Of a stretch of 64,000 nucleotides of DNA, positions 1 through 8,266 are shown one piece after another (position 1 is the stretch's first letter; the number at the start of each line of letters is the position of its first letter). The stretch covers positions 1-64,000 of the forward strand of contig NZ_LZGT01000101.1 in assembly GCF_001690525.1 (NCBI RefSeq), written 5' to 3'. The notes below the pieces were generated by a model, which was not told where the DNA came from, searched no databases, and saw nothing but the letters and a program-made list of their open reading frames with translations. A program made the position numbers and the translations under genes. The stretch is from Gilliamella sp. App6-5. GTDB lineage: Bacteria; Pseudomonadota; Gammaproteobacteria; Enterobacterales; Orbaceae.

Positions 1-2
1 AT

Positions 3-305
3 TTATTCTATACCAATTCTGATTGGTTTACATTTTTTGAATTAAATCATTTTGAAGAAAAATTTATAATTGATGATTTCAATTTTTCTAATGTCACATT
101 AATACTTGATAAGTTGCCAAATCATTTAAAGATAAAATTATATTCTGTAGTTAGTGATGAAAAATCCTCTTATAACGAAAAATATTTCGTTATAAGAGAA
201 ATCCAAAGCAAATATATGTTTTGTTCATTAACTAAAAATGTACACTCAAAACTTATTAAAAAGTTGAATGATTCTATCAAAAAAAATAAATGTGCCTTTT
301 TTTGA
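3..305 (+). CDS. 3' part of an unknown gene cut by the window edge
   Basis: The frame is open from the first complete codon of the window to a TGA at 303-305, so about 100 C-terminal residues are visible and the true start lies upstream. An internal TTG at 114 could be read as a start but has no good ribosome binding site. The product looks soluble, with alternating hydrophobic strands (around DWFTFFEL and LILDKLP) and a lysine-rich tail ending KKNKCAFF. I do not recognise the family. Small beta-rich proteins next to repeat-rich mobile debris are sometimes immunity proteins of polymorphic toxins, but nothing seen here proves that. It is followed directly by the hairpin train at 335-608. Confidence 0.5.
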   Translation, partial: LFYTNSDWFTFFELNHFEEKFIIDDFNFSNVTLILDKLPNHLKIKLYSVVSDEKSSYNEKYFVIREIQSKYMFCSLTKNVHSKLIKKLNDSIKKNKCAFF

Positions 306-334
306 TTTATAATGAATTTGTATAGGGCGCATGT

Positions 335-608
335 ATAGGGAATTAAATAGGTTTTGCGAAACCTATTTAATTCCCTATTATTATATTGAGCGTTTAGCTC
401 AATATAATAAAGTAATTCGAAACGCTGGACGCTAATCGAATTACAGGGCTGTTCCTTTTCCCATCTCGATTCTGGACGAATCGTGATGGGAAAGATTGCC
501 CTCTTTTATTATAAATTTGCTGAACGCCAAATTTATAATAAAATTCACCCTGCCCCGTCACGCTAAAGCGTGACCACCCCGCACAAGACGCCGACAAACT
601 CCGTTGTC
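335..608. repeat. Train of seven abutting hairpins (compound palindromic element)
   Basis: Seven inverted repeats follow each other almost without gaps. Arms are 335-354/359-378 (20 bp, loop TGCG), 378-391/397-410 (14 bp), 412-420/436-444 (9 bp), 457-472/478-493 (16 bp, one mismatch, inside an outer 5 bp stem 445-449/498-502), 504-519/528-543 (16 bp, 8-nt loop), 557-563/568-574 (7 bp) and 593-597/604-608 (5 bp). Stem sequences differ, but several loops carry variants of one core: CTGGACG twice, CTGAACG, and on the other strand CTAAACG. This shared loop logic marks it as one modular element, not chance. A minus-strand frame is open across most of it, but its sequence is dictated by the palindromes, so I do not call it a gene. 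Confidence 0.8.
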
Positions 609-855
609 AGCTTTGACCACAGATCTAATTTCTCAAGTGAGCGGAGGAATCGGATGTATCATAAATGATGATGTATATTCAACAAATGGACATGTATTAT
701 TAATAGAGAAGGGTTCTATCGTGAATGGTGCGTTTCGTAGAGCAGTATTATCATTTCTGAATTGTAAGTTATGTAAACATATTATACAGATATCATTAAA
801 AACGATTGAAAATATCTTTACGGGTAATGCTATTTTTGTTTTATGTAAAACATAA
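604..855 (+). pseudogene. Fragment resembling the VirB10/TrbI C-terminal domain
   Basis: The frame from TTG 604 encodes about 83 residues. Its first half, with CIINDDVYSTNGHVLLIEKGS, matches the pattern known for the C-terminal periplasmic domain of VirB10-type type IV secretion proteins, where a segment of the form C-x5-VYS-x-G-x2-LL-x2-GS follows a DxPG-like turn. The rest of the domain (the GQ/lW.r strand region) is missing, and after about residue 45 the reading turns into unrelated sequence. The 5' edge coincides with the last hairpin of the preceding repeat train. I read it as a broken piece of a conjugation or secretion gene left by rearrangement. No other type IV secretion gene is visible in the window. 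Confidence 0.5.
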
Positions 856-1250
856 CGCAAATTTATGAAAAAAAACTCACCTTATATTTAAGTTGGTATA
901 AGATAAATTTCTTTGGTTTTTATACTGAAATGTAGGGTTATCTGAAACTTCTTTACAAAAATTATTATTTTTAGTAATGTTAATTAAAGATATTTACCCT
1001 ACGTAGGGGCATTTTTGCACATTAATAAAGTGTAAATTAAAAATTGAGTTATCTCCTTTATCATTAATAAGTTAGTTATTCTTTGTTGATGAATCATTAT
1101 AATTATTTTTTATTAGTTTTTTACTTTAAAAACAGTAATTATATTTATCCCTATTTATCAAAATTTGCTAGAGCGATGGCATAGTCATTGCCTGTAAATA
1201 CTATTCGGTATAACTATAGTCATAATTCTAGAAATAAGTTTAGAGGAAAC
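856..1250. other. Non-coding stretch upstream of the NRAMP gene
   Basis: No credible gene. It contains a perfect 12-bp palindrome CCCTACGTAGGG (about 998-1009), and its left half also pairs with TGTAGGGT some 60 bases upstream, so either a short or a long hairpin could form. A following T-rich run (ATTTTTG) makes a weak terminator possible. The rest is AT-rich and may hold the promoter of the oxoproline operon, but I could not choose a convincing -35/-10 pair. Confidence 0.35.
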
Positions 1251-2492
1251 ATGCATATGGAATATAATAGCGGTAGCACCGTTGCTTTTGTTAAAAATCG
1301 GCGTGCCTCATTAATCAGTGCCATTTTTTTAATGGCGACTTCAGCAATTGGTCCGGGCTTTATTACCCAAACAGCCACTTTTACCGTCACCCTTGGTACC
1401 GCTTTTGGTTTTGGTATTTTAGCCTCTATTATTATTGATTTTGTCGTTCAGCAAAATATTTGGCGAATTGTTGCGTTAACCAAAATGCATTCTTCAGATA
1501 TTGCTAATGCGACGATTCCATTTAGTGGCTATGTACTTGCTATGCTGATCATATTTGGTGGATTGGTGTTTAATATTGGTAATATAGCCGGTGCTGGTTT
1601 AGGTTTAAACGCACTTGTTGGGCTTGATCCTAAATGGGGTGGGGCAATTAGTGCGCTCTTAGCGGTTTATATATTTTCATCCCGTAAAGCCAGTCATTTT
1701 ATTGATCGTTTAATGATTGGTTTTGGTTTGCTCATGATTATTTTGACCTTGTTTGTGGTATTTGCTTCTCAACCACCTGTTGGGCAAGCTTTAAAGGAAA
1801 CGGTTTTTCCAAGCAGTGTTGATTTTGCCTCTATTACGACTATTGTTGGTGGAACCGTTGGCGGTTATATCTCTTACGCTGGTGCTCACCGGTTACTTGA
1901 TAAAGGTATGGTTGGTGCTGAGCATATTGATTATGTGTCTGGTGCTGCAACTAAAGGCATTATGGTTGTTGGATTGATGCGTTACATCTTATTTTTAGCC
2001 ATTTTAGGTGTGGTGGCAAGTGGTGTAACAATTGATATTTCAAGCTATGCTGCCAATCCCGCATCACAAGCCTTTCAGGCCGCTTTAGGTGAATTAGGAT
2101 TACGTATTTTTGGTTTGATTTTATGGGCGGCTGCGATAACCAGTATTATTGGCGCAGCTTATACTTCAATGACTTTTATTACTCCTTTTAAACGGGCAAT
2201 TACAGAAAAGCAACGTCAGTTTGCCACTATTGTTTTTATTGCGATTTCGCTTGCTATTTATTTAATCATGGGAACCGCTCCTGTATCATTATTAGTCTTT
2301 GCGGGTGGTTTTAATGGCTTAGTTTTACCACTTGGTTTAACTATTTTTGTTTATATTGGTTGGCGACGTGCTGATCTTATGTCTGGCTATTATTACCCAA
2401 GATGGCTATTGTTGCTAGGTATGATTGTGTGTGCTATTACTTGGTATATGGGCGCTATGTCGGTGGCGACTATTTTTAATTATTTAAGATAG
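1251..2492 (+). CDS. NRAMP-family transporter (YcsG-like)
   Basis: A 413-residue integral membrane protein with about 11 hydrophobic segments. The N-terminal part (ATSAIGPGFITQT) has the conserved first-helix layout of the NRAMP/divalent-metal family, but the usual DPGN metal motif is replaced by a GPGF-type sequence, as in the YcsG branch. In Bacillus and many other bacteria a YcsG-like protein is encoded beside the 5-oxoprolinase genes pxpA/B/C, exactly as here, so it is probably the importer serving that pathway. That substrate assignment is an inference from neighbourhood. The start was set at ATG 1251, which follows an AGAGGA ribosome binding site, not at the upstream TTG 1188. pxpA begins 9 bases downstream, so the two are surely co-transcribed. 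Confidence 0.8.
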   Translation: MHMEYNSGSTVAFVKNRRASLISAIFLMATSAIGPGFITQTATFTVTLGTAFGFGILASIIIDFVVQQNIWRIVALTKMHSSDIANATIPFSGYVLAMLIIFGGLVFNIGNIAGAGLGLNALVGLDPKWGGAISALLAVYIFSSRKASHFIDRLMIGFGLLMIILTLFVVFASQPPVGQALKETVFPSSVDFASITTIVGGTVGGYISYAGAHRLLDKGMVGAEHIDYVSGAATKGIMVVGLMRYILFLAILGVVASGVTIDISSYAANPASQAFQAALGELGLRIFGLILWAAAITSIIGAAYTSMTFITPFKRAITEKQRQFATIVFIAISLAIYLIMGTAPVSLLVFAGGFNGLVLPLGLTIFVYIGWRRADLMSGYYYPRWLLLLGMIVCAITWYMGAMSVATIFNYLR

Positions 2493-2501
2493 AAGGACAC
2501 A

Positions 2502-3284
2502 ATGACGAAAACTAAATTTATTGATTTAAATAGTGATTTGGGTGAGAGTTTTGGACTATGGAAAATGGGTAATGACGACGCAATGCTAAAAGTTGTTAGT
2601 AGCGCTAATATTGCTTGTGGTTTTCATGCCGGCTCACCAGAAGGTATTTTAACAACCTTAAAAGCTGCCAAGGCTAATAATGTTGAGATTGGTGCTCATG
2701 TTGGTTACCCTGACTTAGTTGGCTTTGGTCGTCGTAATATGGATATTGCAACCGATGAGTTAACTGCGGATGTGATTTATCAGATTGGTGCTTTAAAAGG
2801 CTTAGCAACTTCCATTAGTGCAAAAGTCCACTATGTTAAGCCACATGGGGCATTATATAATACAATTGCTTATGATAAGCGTCAGGCGATGGCGGTAATT
2901 GATGCAATTTGCCTTGTTGATCCAACGCTTATTTTGGTTGCACTGGCCGGTTCAGAACTCATCAGTTGGGCTAAAGAGAGTGGTTTGAGGGTAGTTTCAG
3001 AAGCTTTTGCTGATAGAGCTTATCATGCTGATGGCACTTTAGTTTCGCGTACAAAAGCGGGCGCAGTATTGCATGATCCCGATCTAGTTGCAGACCGCAT
3101 GCTACAGTTAGTGAGTGATGGCGGTGTAACTTCTATAGACGGGCAGTTTGTCGATATTGAGGCAGGATCAATTTGTGTTCATGGCGATAGTGCTGGTGCC
3201 TTAGCAATGGCGCAAAAAGTTCGTGAAAAATTACAAAAAAATGGCATTAATATTGTCTCATTTGCTAAGGTAAATAATCATTAG
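2502..3284 (+). CDS. pxpA: 5-oxoprolinase subunit A (LamB/YcsF family)
   Basis: PxpA works with PxpB and PxpC in the ATP-dependent hydrolysis of 5-oxoproline (pyroglutamate) to glutamate in the cytoplasm. The 260-residue protein has the family hallmarks: [12 protein letters not shown] at the N-terminus, [13 protein letters not shown] around residues 33-46, the GAHVGYPD segment, VKPHGALYN, and [15 protein letters not shown]. Length is normal for the family (about 250). ATG 2502 follows an AGAAGGAC ribosome binding site. It lies between the NRAMP-type transporter and the pxpB-pxpC fusion. The 159-base gap before pxpBC is longer than the other spacings of this operon and could hold a second promoter. 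Confidence 0.93.
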   Translation: MTKTKFIDLNSDLGESFGLWKMGNDDAMLKVVSSANIACGFHAGSPEGILTTLKAAKANNVEIGAHVGYPDLVGFGRRNMDIATDELTADVIYQIGALKGLATSISAKVHYVKPHGALYNTIAYDKRQAMAVIDAICLVDPTLILVALAGSELISWAKESGLRVVSEAFADRAYHADGTLVSRTKAGAVLHDPDLVADRMLQLVSDGGVTSIDGQFVDIEAGSICVHGDSAGALAMAQKVREKLQKNGINIVSFAKVNNH

Positions 3285-3443
3285 ATTAGTTAAATTTTGG
3301 AAAATTAATTAAGTTAACGAAAAATAGAACTATGATTAGACACGAATTTGTTAAGCGGCAATAAATTTAGTCTCAGATATGATACAACGCTATAAAATAG
3401 TTATAGTTAGGGATTGGATATTTACCATATATAGAGGTGCTTA

Positions 3444-5042
3444 ATGCGATTTTTACCCGTTAATGTTGATGCGTTTATTGTTGAATTAACAACTCTTGAG
3501 CAAACAATGGCGCTTACCAATGCACTGCAAAGTGTATTTATGCATTGGCATATAGAAGAGATAATCCCCGCAGCGCGCACTATATTGATTCGTTATAATC
3601 CCATTGCGACGAATGCTAATACGCTCATTAAGCATATCGCTAAATTGGATATTTCAGCAAGTATTATGCAATCTGGTGAATTGGTGATAATACCTGTGCA
3701 TTATAATGGCGAGGATTTAGCCCAAGTGGCTGAATATCTAGGTATAACTGTTGCTGAAGTCATTGCAAGACACACCAATAATGAATATCAAGTGGCTTTT
3801 TGTGGCTTTGCGCCTGGCTTTGCTTATATGGTATCTAAAAATGCTCAGCTTAATGTACCGCGTCGTCAATCACCACGAGTTCGTATTCCAGCTGGTTCAG
3901 TTGCTTTAGCAGGCGAGTTTAGTAGTATTTATCCTCAAGCAAGTCCTGGCGGTTGGCAACTTATTGGTATAACTGATACCGCTGTATGGGATTTAAATCG
4001 CGATCAACCTGCACTATTGAAACCCGGTAGCCGAGTTAATTTTGTTGATGCTAGCAAATCCATTAAAAAGTATCATTTGCCTACCGCTAAAAAAGGCGAT
4101 AGCAACAGCAATCAACAACAGGATATCAAAATATTAGCAACAGGATTACAAACACTTTTACAAGACGCAGGGCGCATTGGTCAGGCGGCATTAGGTATCT
4201 CTGAATCTGGAGCGATGGATAAAGGGGCACTACATAGTGGTAACCGCATTGTGGGCAATCCAATTAATGAAGCCGTATTAGAAATAACGCAAGGTGGTTT
4301 TAAAGCGCAGGTAAATTGTGGTATGTTGGTCGCTGTCACAGGGGCTGAGTGTGATATACACATTACAACATCAGATGGTGAAAAGTATAATGTTGCCATG
4401 TATCAGCCGATTCAATTGGAAAAAGGCGATATGATTAGCTTGGGAAGCGTAAAATGTGGTGTGCGTAGCTATTTCGCTGTGCGTGGTGGTTTTCAAGTGT
4501 CACCTGTTTTAACCAGTTGCTCTTTTGATACACTCGCCCAAGTCGGACCATCGCCACTTAAAATTGGTCAAACGCTAGCTATTAAGAAAATTCAAACCTT
4601 AAATGCGGTGTCGTTAACCGAAACACCAATGATACGCTATCCGACTTGTAATGATGTTATTGTACTCGATATTGTGCTTGGGCCGCGTACTGATTGGTTT
4701 ACAAAGCAAGCAGTAGAATTACTTTCTTCTCAACTATGGCAGGTGACACCTGCTTCTAATCGCATTGGTTTGCGTTTGTCTGGTGACATGCCTTTAAGCC
4801 GTGACAAAGGGCAAGAATTACCCAGTGAAGGCACCTGCATTGGAGCAATACAAATTCCAGCGAATGGGCAACCGGTACTATTTTTGAATGATCACCCTTT
4901 AACAGGGGGCTACCCTGTTATCGGGGCTGTGTGTACATACCATTTAGATTTGGCCGGTCAAATTCCAGTCAATGCCAAAATAAAATTTAATCCTATAGGG
5001 ATGTTTAAAGAATTTGAAGGGAGTGATATTGATCATGTCTGA
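3444..5042 (+). CDS. 5-oxoprolinase subunits B and C fused in one protein
   Basis: The 532-residue product joins two subunits usually made separately. Residues about 1-225 match PxpB (KipI/YbgJ family), with the signature FCGFAPGFAYM and the following SPRVRIPAGSVALAG segment. Residues about 232-532 match PxpC (KipA/YbgK family), starting at LATGLQTLLQDAGR and including GISESGAMDKGAL and NRIVGNP. Together with PxpA it should hydrolyse 5-oxoproline with ATP. Fusions of this kind are known and are often annotated as urea amidolyase-like. ATG 3444 has a GAGGTG ribosome binding site. The end overlaps the start of the biotin carboxylase gene by 8 bases (ATGTCTGA), which suggests translational coupling. 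Confidence 0.9.
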   Translation: MRFLPVNVDAFIVELTTLEQTMALTNALQSVFMHWHIEEIIPAARTILIRYNPIATNANTLIKHIAKLDISASIMQSGELVIIPVHYNGEDLAQVAEYLGITVAEVIARHTNNEYQVAFCGFAPGFAYMVSKNAQLNVPRRQSPRVRIPAGSVALAGEFSSIYPQASPGGWQLIGITDTAVWDLNRDQPALLKPGSRVNFVDASKSIKKYHLPTAKKGDSNSNQQQDIKILATGLQTLLQDAGRIGQAALGISESGAMDKGALHSGNRIVGNPINEAVLEITQGGFKAQVNCGMLVAVTGAECDIHITTSDGEKYNVAMYQPIQLEKGDMISLGSVKCGVRSYFAVRGGFQVSPVLTSCSFDTLAQVGPSPLKIGQTLAIKKIQTLNAVSLTETPMIRYPTCNDVIVLDIVLGPRTDWFTKQAVELLSSQLWQVTPASNRIGLRLSGDMPLSRDKGQELPSEGTCIGAIQIPANGQPVLFLNDHPLTGGYPVIGAVCTYHLDLAGQIPVNAKIKFNPIGMFKEFEGSDIDHV

Positions 5043-6783
5043 AAATAATCAAAAAATAACTCACAAAGTATTGATCGCTAACCGAGGCGAGATTGCAGTA
5101 CGTATTATACGTGCTTGTCGTGATATGGGCTTTTTGTCTATTGCAATTTATGCCGATGCGGATATTGATGCACTTCATGTACAAATGGCTGATGAAGCTT
5201 ATGGATTATCAGGCAACTTACCGAGTGAAACTTATCTTGATATTGATAAAATCATTGCTATAGCCAAAAAATCAGGCGCTACAATGGTGCACCCAGGTTA
5301 TGGTTTTTTATCAGAACGTGTTGAATTTGCTAAAGCAGTGCAAAATGCTGGTTTAATATGGATTGGGCCAAATCCAGAAACGATCGAAATATTAGGCGAT
5401 AAAGTCAGAGCCAGACAACTTGCATTGCAAGTTGGCGCGCCTTTAGTTGCTGGAACTAAACAACCAGTGCAAGATGTTAAAGGAGTCGTTGAATTTGCGC
5501 ATGCTCATGGTTTACCGATAGCGATTAAAGCTGCATTCGGTGGCGGCGGTCGGGGATTAAAGGTTGCTTGGCAAATGGAGGAAGTTGAAGAACTTTATCA
5601 TTCTGCTGTACGCGAAGCGACTACTGCTTTTGGTCGTGGTGAATGTTTTTTAGAACAATTTTTACATAATCCTCGGCATATTGAAGCACAAATCATTGCT
5701 GATACATTAGGTCATGTTGTTGTGGTTGGAACCCGTGACTGTTCACTGCAACGTCGTAACCAAAAATTAATTGAAGAGTCACCTGCACCGTTTTTAACCG
5801 AACCATTAGAGCAACAAATTATTCAAGCTTCGATTGATATTTGTACTAAAGCAAATTATGTCGGCGTGGGTACAGTTGAATTTTTGCTTAGTCAGGATGG
5901 CAAGTTATCCTTCCTTGAAGTAAACACAAGATTGCAAGTTGAACACCCAGTTACAGAAGAAACAACGGGTGTCGATCTTGTTATCGAGCAATTGCGCATT
6001 GCCCAAGGTTTACCGCTTAGTATTAACCAAACGCCTAAACCACGAGGTCACGCCATTGAGTTTCGTATTAATGCTGAGGATGTAGCTAATGGCTTTTTAC
6101 CCGTAGCTGGTACAATTACGCGGTTTGATGCACCATCAGGGCCAGGAGTACGCTTAGATAGTGGGGTATTCGCTGGTTCGGTTATTCCGCCCATGTTTGA
6201 TTCGCTCATAGCAAAACTGATTATTGTTGGAAATAATCGTGAACAGGCCATTGCAAGGGCCCGTCGTGCTTTAGCGGAGTTTTCGATTGAGGGGGTGGCA
6301 AGTGTATTACCATTTGCACGTGCGGTTATTGAACATCCAGATTTTTGTGATGATTTTAAAATGCATACGCGTTGGATCGAAACTGAATTGACTGCAACAA
6401 TAACGCCGGCCAAAAGGCAAATACCACAAAAAGAAATAGCGCTGACTCACACATTTATCGAGATTGACGGTAAACGTTGTAAACTGGGTTTTCCAGCACA
6501 ACTCTTTGCTGGGTTATCCTTGCAAACGGAAGCTAATTTAGATACATCTTCCAGCGTGAAAGAAGAAATCTCTGAATTGATTGTCCAGTCACCTGTGTCG
6601 GGTAGTCTTTTTAAATGGGTGATGAATGATAATCAAAGCGTAAACGCAGGCGATGTTATTGCTATTATGGAAGCCATGAAAATGGAAGTTCAAGTTATTG
6701 CACATCGAAACGGCGTTTTAAAACAAACAATCAAAGAAGGCAATTATGTCAACGCGGGATCACCTGTTGCAGAAATCATTTAG
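5035..6783 (+). CDS. Biotin carboxylase with C-terminal biotin carrier domain (AccC-AccB-like fusion)
   Basis: A 582-residue protein. Residues about 10-450 form a biotin carboxylase: N-terminal ANRGEIAVRIIRA, glycine-rich ATP-grasp loop AFGGGGRGLK, and catalytic EVNTRLQVEHPVTE. The last 70 residues form a biotinyl domain with the lysine motif EAMKMEV. It would carboxylate biotin with ATP and bicarbonate. No carboxyltransferase subunit is encoded nearby, so the acceptor is unknown. Such accB/accC-like genes are common in pxp/kip operons, where their exact role is unsettled. The start was chosen at ATG 5035, preceded by AAGGGAG, in preference to TTG 5014 inside pxpBC. It is the last gene of the module; no clear terminator follows. 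Confidence 0.88.
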   Translation: MSENNQKITHKVLIANRGEIAVRIIRACRDMGFLSIAIYADADIDALHVQMADEAYGLSGNLPSETYLDIDKIIAIAKKSGATMVHPGYGFLSERVEFAKAVQNAGLIWIGPNPETIEILGDKVRARQLALQVGAPLVAGTKQPVQDVKGVVEFAHAHGLPIAIKAAFGGGGRGLKVAWQMEEVEELYHSAVREATTAFGRGECFLEQFLHNPRHIEAQIIADTLGHVVVVGTRDCSLQRRNQKLIEESPAPFLTEPLEQQIIQASIDICTKANYVGVGTVEFLLSQDGKLSFLEVNTRLQVEHPVTEETTGVDLVIEQLRIAQGLPLSINQTPKPRGHAIEFRINAEDVANGFLPVAGTITRFDAPSGPGVRLDSGVFAGSVIPPMFDSLIAKLIIVGNNREQAIARARRALAEFSIEGVASVLPFARAVIEHPDFCDDFKMHTRWIETELTATITPAKRQIPQKEIALTHTFIEIDGKRCKLGFPAQLFAGLSLQTEANLDTSSSVKEEISELIVQSPVSGSLFKWVMNDNQSVNAGDVIAIMEAMKMEVQVIAHRNGVLKQTIKEGNYVNAGSPVAEII

Positions 6784-6839
6784 ATAGCGTTGATAAAACA
6801 AGAATATTTTTCATCAAAATAGTAAAAAAACATCAAATA

Positions 6840-6868
6840 TAGACAATATATTTTGCTTATTTTATACT
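6840..6868 (+). promoter_or_regulatory. Probable sigma-70 promoter of the SWIM gene pair
   Basis: TAGACA at 6840-6845, a 17-base spacer, and TATACT at 6863-6868, some 50 bases before the start at 6917. A rough dyad (TAGACAATAT on the left, ATATTTTGTCTA on the right, CTCATGAG near the centre, 6840-6890) overlaps it and could be a repressor site; this last point is speculative. Confidence 0.55.
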
Positions 6869-6916
6869 CATGAGCATGATATTTTGTCTATTTTTAATGT
6901 GTTAGGATGATTTATA

Positions 6917-8266
6917 TTGAAGTTTTCTCAGCAATCAAAACTCACTAATGACGTATTAGCCTTAGCGTTATCGCCAGCCTTAACACCAGATGGAATTATT
7001 GACAACCCTCAATTTTTTGCTGGTTATGCTCTTTACCCACAGATTCTTGCTAGATCTTTACTGGTTCTGGCTGATATTACTGCGACCCGATATTTTAAAC
7101 CAGTGCCGGTGACTTTGCGTGATCCTGTTTTATCTGCGCAAGGGAATCAATTAAGAGCAGAAGTTTTTTCTGCCTGCAACAGTGTTTATGCCCGTTTAGA
7201 TTTGCTACAACAAGGATTTGATGGGCAAATATCACGAGGCACAACCAATGTAGATATTGGTATTAGCTTAAGGAAAGCGCTAACTCAGGTTAATAATAAA
7301 GATAAACTTTATCTCAATATTGGCAATCAAGGTTTGGCAACGCACCATATCCAAAAACAAGATAGAGATGTGATTGGTATAAAAGCCATTATTGAGCGCC
7401 CTGTTGCAATGCCAGATAGGTGGATTCGAGCACTTGGTAATGTAGCTGAAATTCATACCAAAATGGTTGCTGTTTTTACGGTAACGGGAATACAAGCACA
7501 AACGTTTATTGCGGGATTGCCAACCGTGACTAGTAAACAACAATCAAGCTGGCTAGTGCCATCCAATACCGGTATTAAATTGATGGCTCAAGGCGATATC
7601 AATAGTGTGTATATTTCGGGGCTACACCGGTTAAGCGCACTTAAGCGATTAATGACCAATATTAAACGTTTAACTTTTTATCGGTTAGCAAGTGGCGAAC
7701 AAGGACCCTGCATGGTTGAAGTTGAACTCGACGGTGCAAGGCTTACTTTGAGCTTAACTGCACAGCCATGGCAAGGTTATTCTGGCGAAGGCGCATTACT
7801 TGAGTTGCTTGCACCAAAACAGCAATTACAAAATGCTCAACTTATTCAATCTATTTTACAATTTGATTCACTAATTGATCTGACTCAGCTAGCGATAAAA
7901 ACAGGGTTAGATACTCAGCACATTAATAGTTCGCTGGCGTATCTGGCTGTTTCAGGTAAATTGGGTTTTGATGTACACCAAAATGGCTATTTTCATCGTC
8001 AATTGCCTGAAGATCCTAATCGACTTATCAAAGATAATCCGCGTTTAAAATCGGCCTATAAATTGCTTGAATGTATTGATCGGGTTGATGAAAACACATG
8101 GATGGTTCACTCGAATAACGAAGACTATCGTGTCCGTTTTGTTAGGCAGAATAGTAAAATGATATCACAATGTACTTGCTCATGGTATCTGAATCATCAA
8201 CTCAAAAAAGGACCGTGTAAACATATTTTAGCAGTGCAAATTAAGGAAAATATTTATGAATGCTAA
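6917..8266 (+). CDS. SWIM zinc-finger protein, function unknown
   Basis: A 449-residue soluble protein. Near the C-terminus it has a SWIM-type zinc site: Cys419-x-Cys421-x12-Cys434-x-His436 in QCTCSWYLNHQLKKGPCKHI. SWIM domains are known to bind DNA or proteins. The first 350 residues show no motif I recognise. The start is a TTG at 6917 behind a GTTAGGATG stretch; no ATG exists close by in frame, so TTG is the best choice. The gene overlaps the next one by 11 bases, so the two products are probably made together and may act as a complex. SWIM proteins of this size also occur in yehQ-like clusters with MoxR ATPases and VWA proteins; neither of those is encoded here. Confidence 0.75.
   Translation: MKFSQQSKLTNDVLALALSPALTPDGIIDNPQFFAGYALYPQILARSLLVLADITATRYFKPVPVTLRDPVLSAQGNQLRAEVFSACNSVYARLDLLQQGFDGQISRGTTNVDIGISLRKALTQVNNKDKLYLNIGNQGLATHHIQKQDRDVIGIKAIIERPVAMPDRWIRALGNVAEIHTKMVAVFTVTGIQAQTFIAGLPTVTSKQQSSWLVPSNTGIKLMAQGDINSVYISGLHRLSALKRLMTNIKRLTFYRLASGEQGPCMVEVELDGARLTLSLTAQPWQGYSGEGALLELLAPKQQLQNAQLIQSILQFDSLIDLTQLAIKTGLDTQHINSSLAYLAVSGKLGFDVHQNGYFHRQLPEDPNRLIKDNPRLKSAYKLLECIDRVDENTWMVHSNNEDYRVRFVRQNSKMISQCTCSWYLNHQLKKGPCKHILAVQIKENIYEC

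Noticed and set aside
394-597. Minus-strand coding frame of 67 codons
   Set aside because: Its whole sequence is set by the palindromic repeats; it has no ribosome binding site.
335-608. CRISPR array
   Set aside because: The stems differ from each other and there are no direct repeats with regular spacers; each unit is its own palindrome.
335-608. Integron attC sites
   Set aside because: The hairpins are perfect or nearly so and lack the conserved attC end boxes (RYYYAAC/GTTRRRY) and any integrase or cassette gene.
856-1250. Manganese riboswitch in front of the NRAMP-type gene
   Set aside because: I could not find the conserved loop sequences of the yybP-ykoY RNA class, and the gene belongs to the YcsG branch, not a proven manganese importer.
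6048-6413. Minus-strand frame of 121 codons inside the biotin carboxylase gene
   Set aside because: It lies wholly within a well-supported coding region and has no recognisable protein features.
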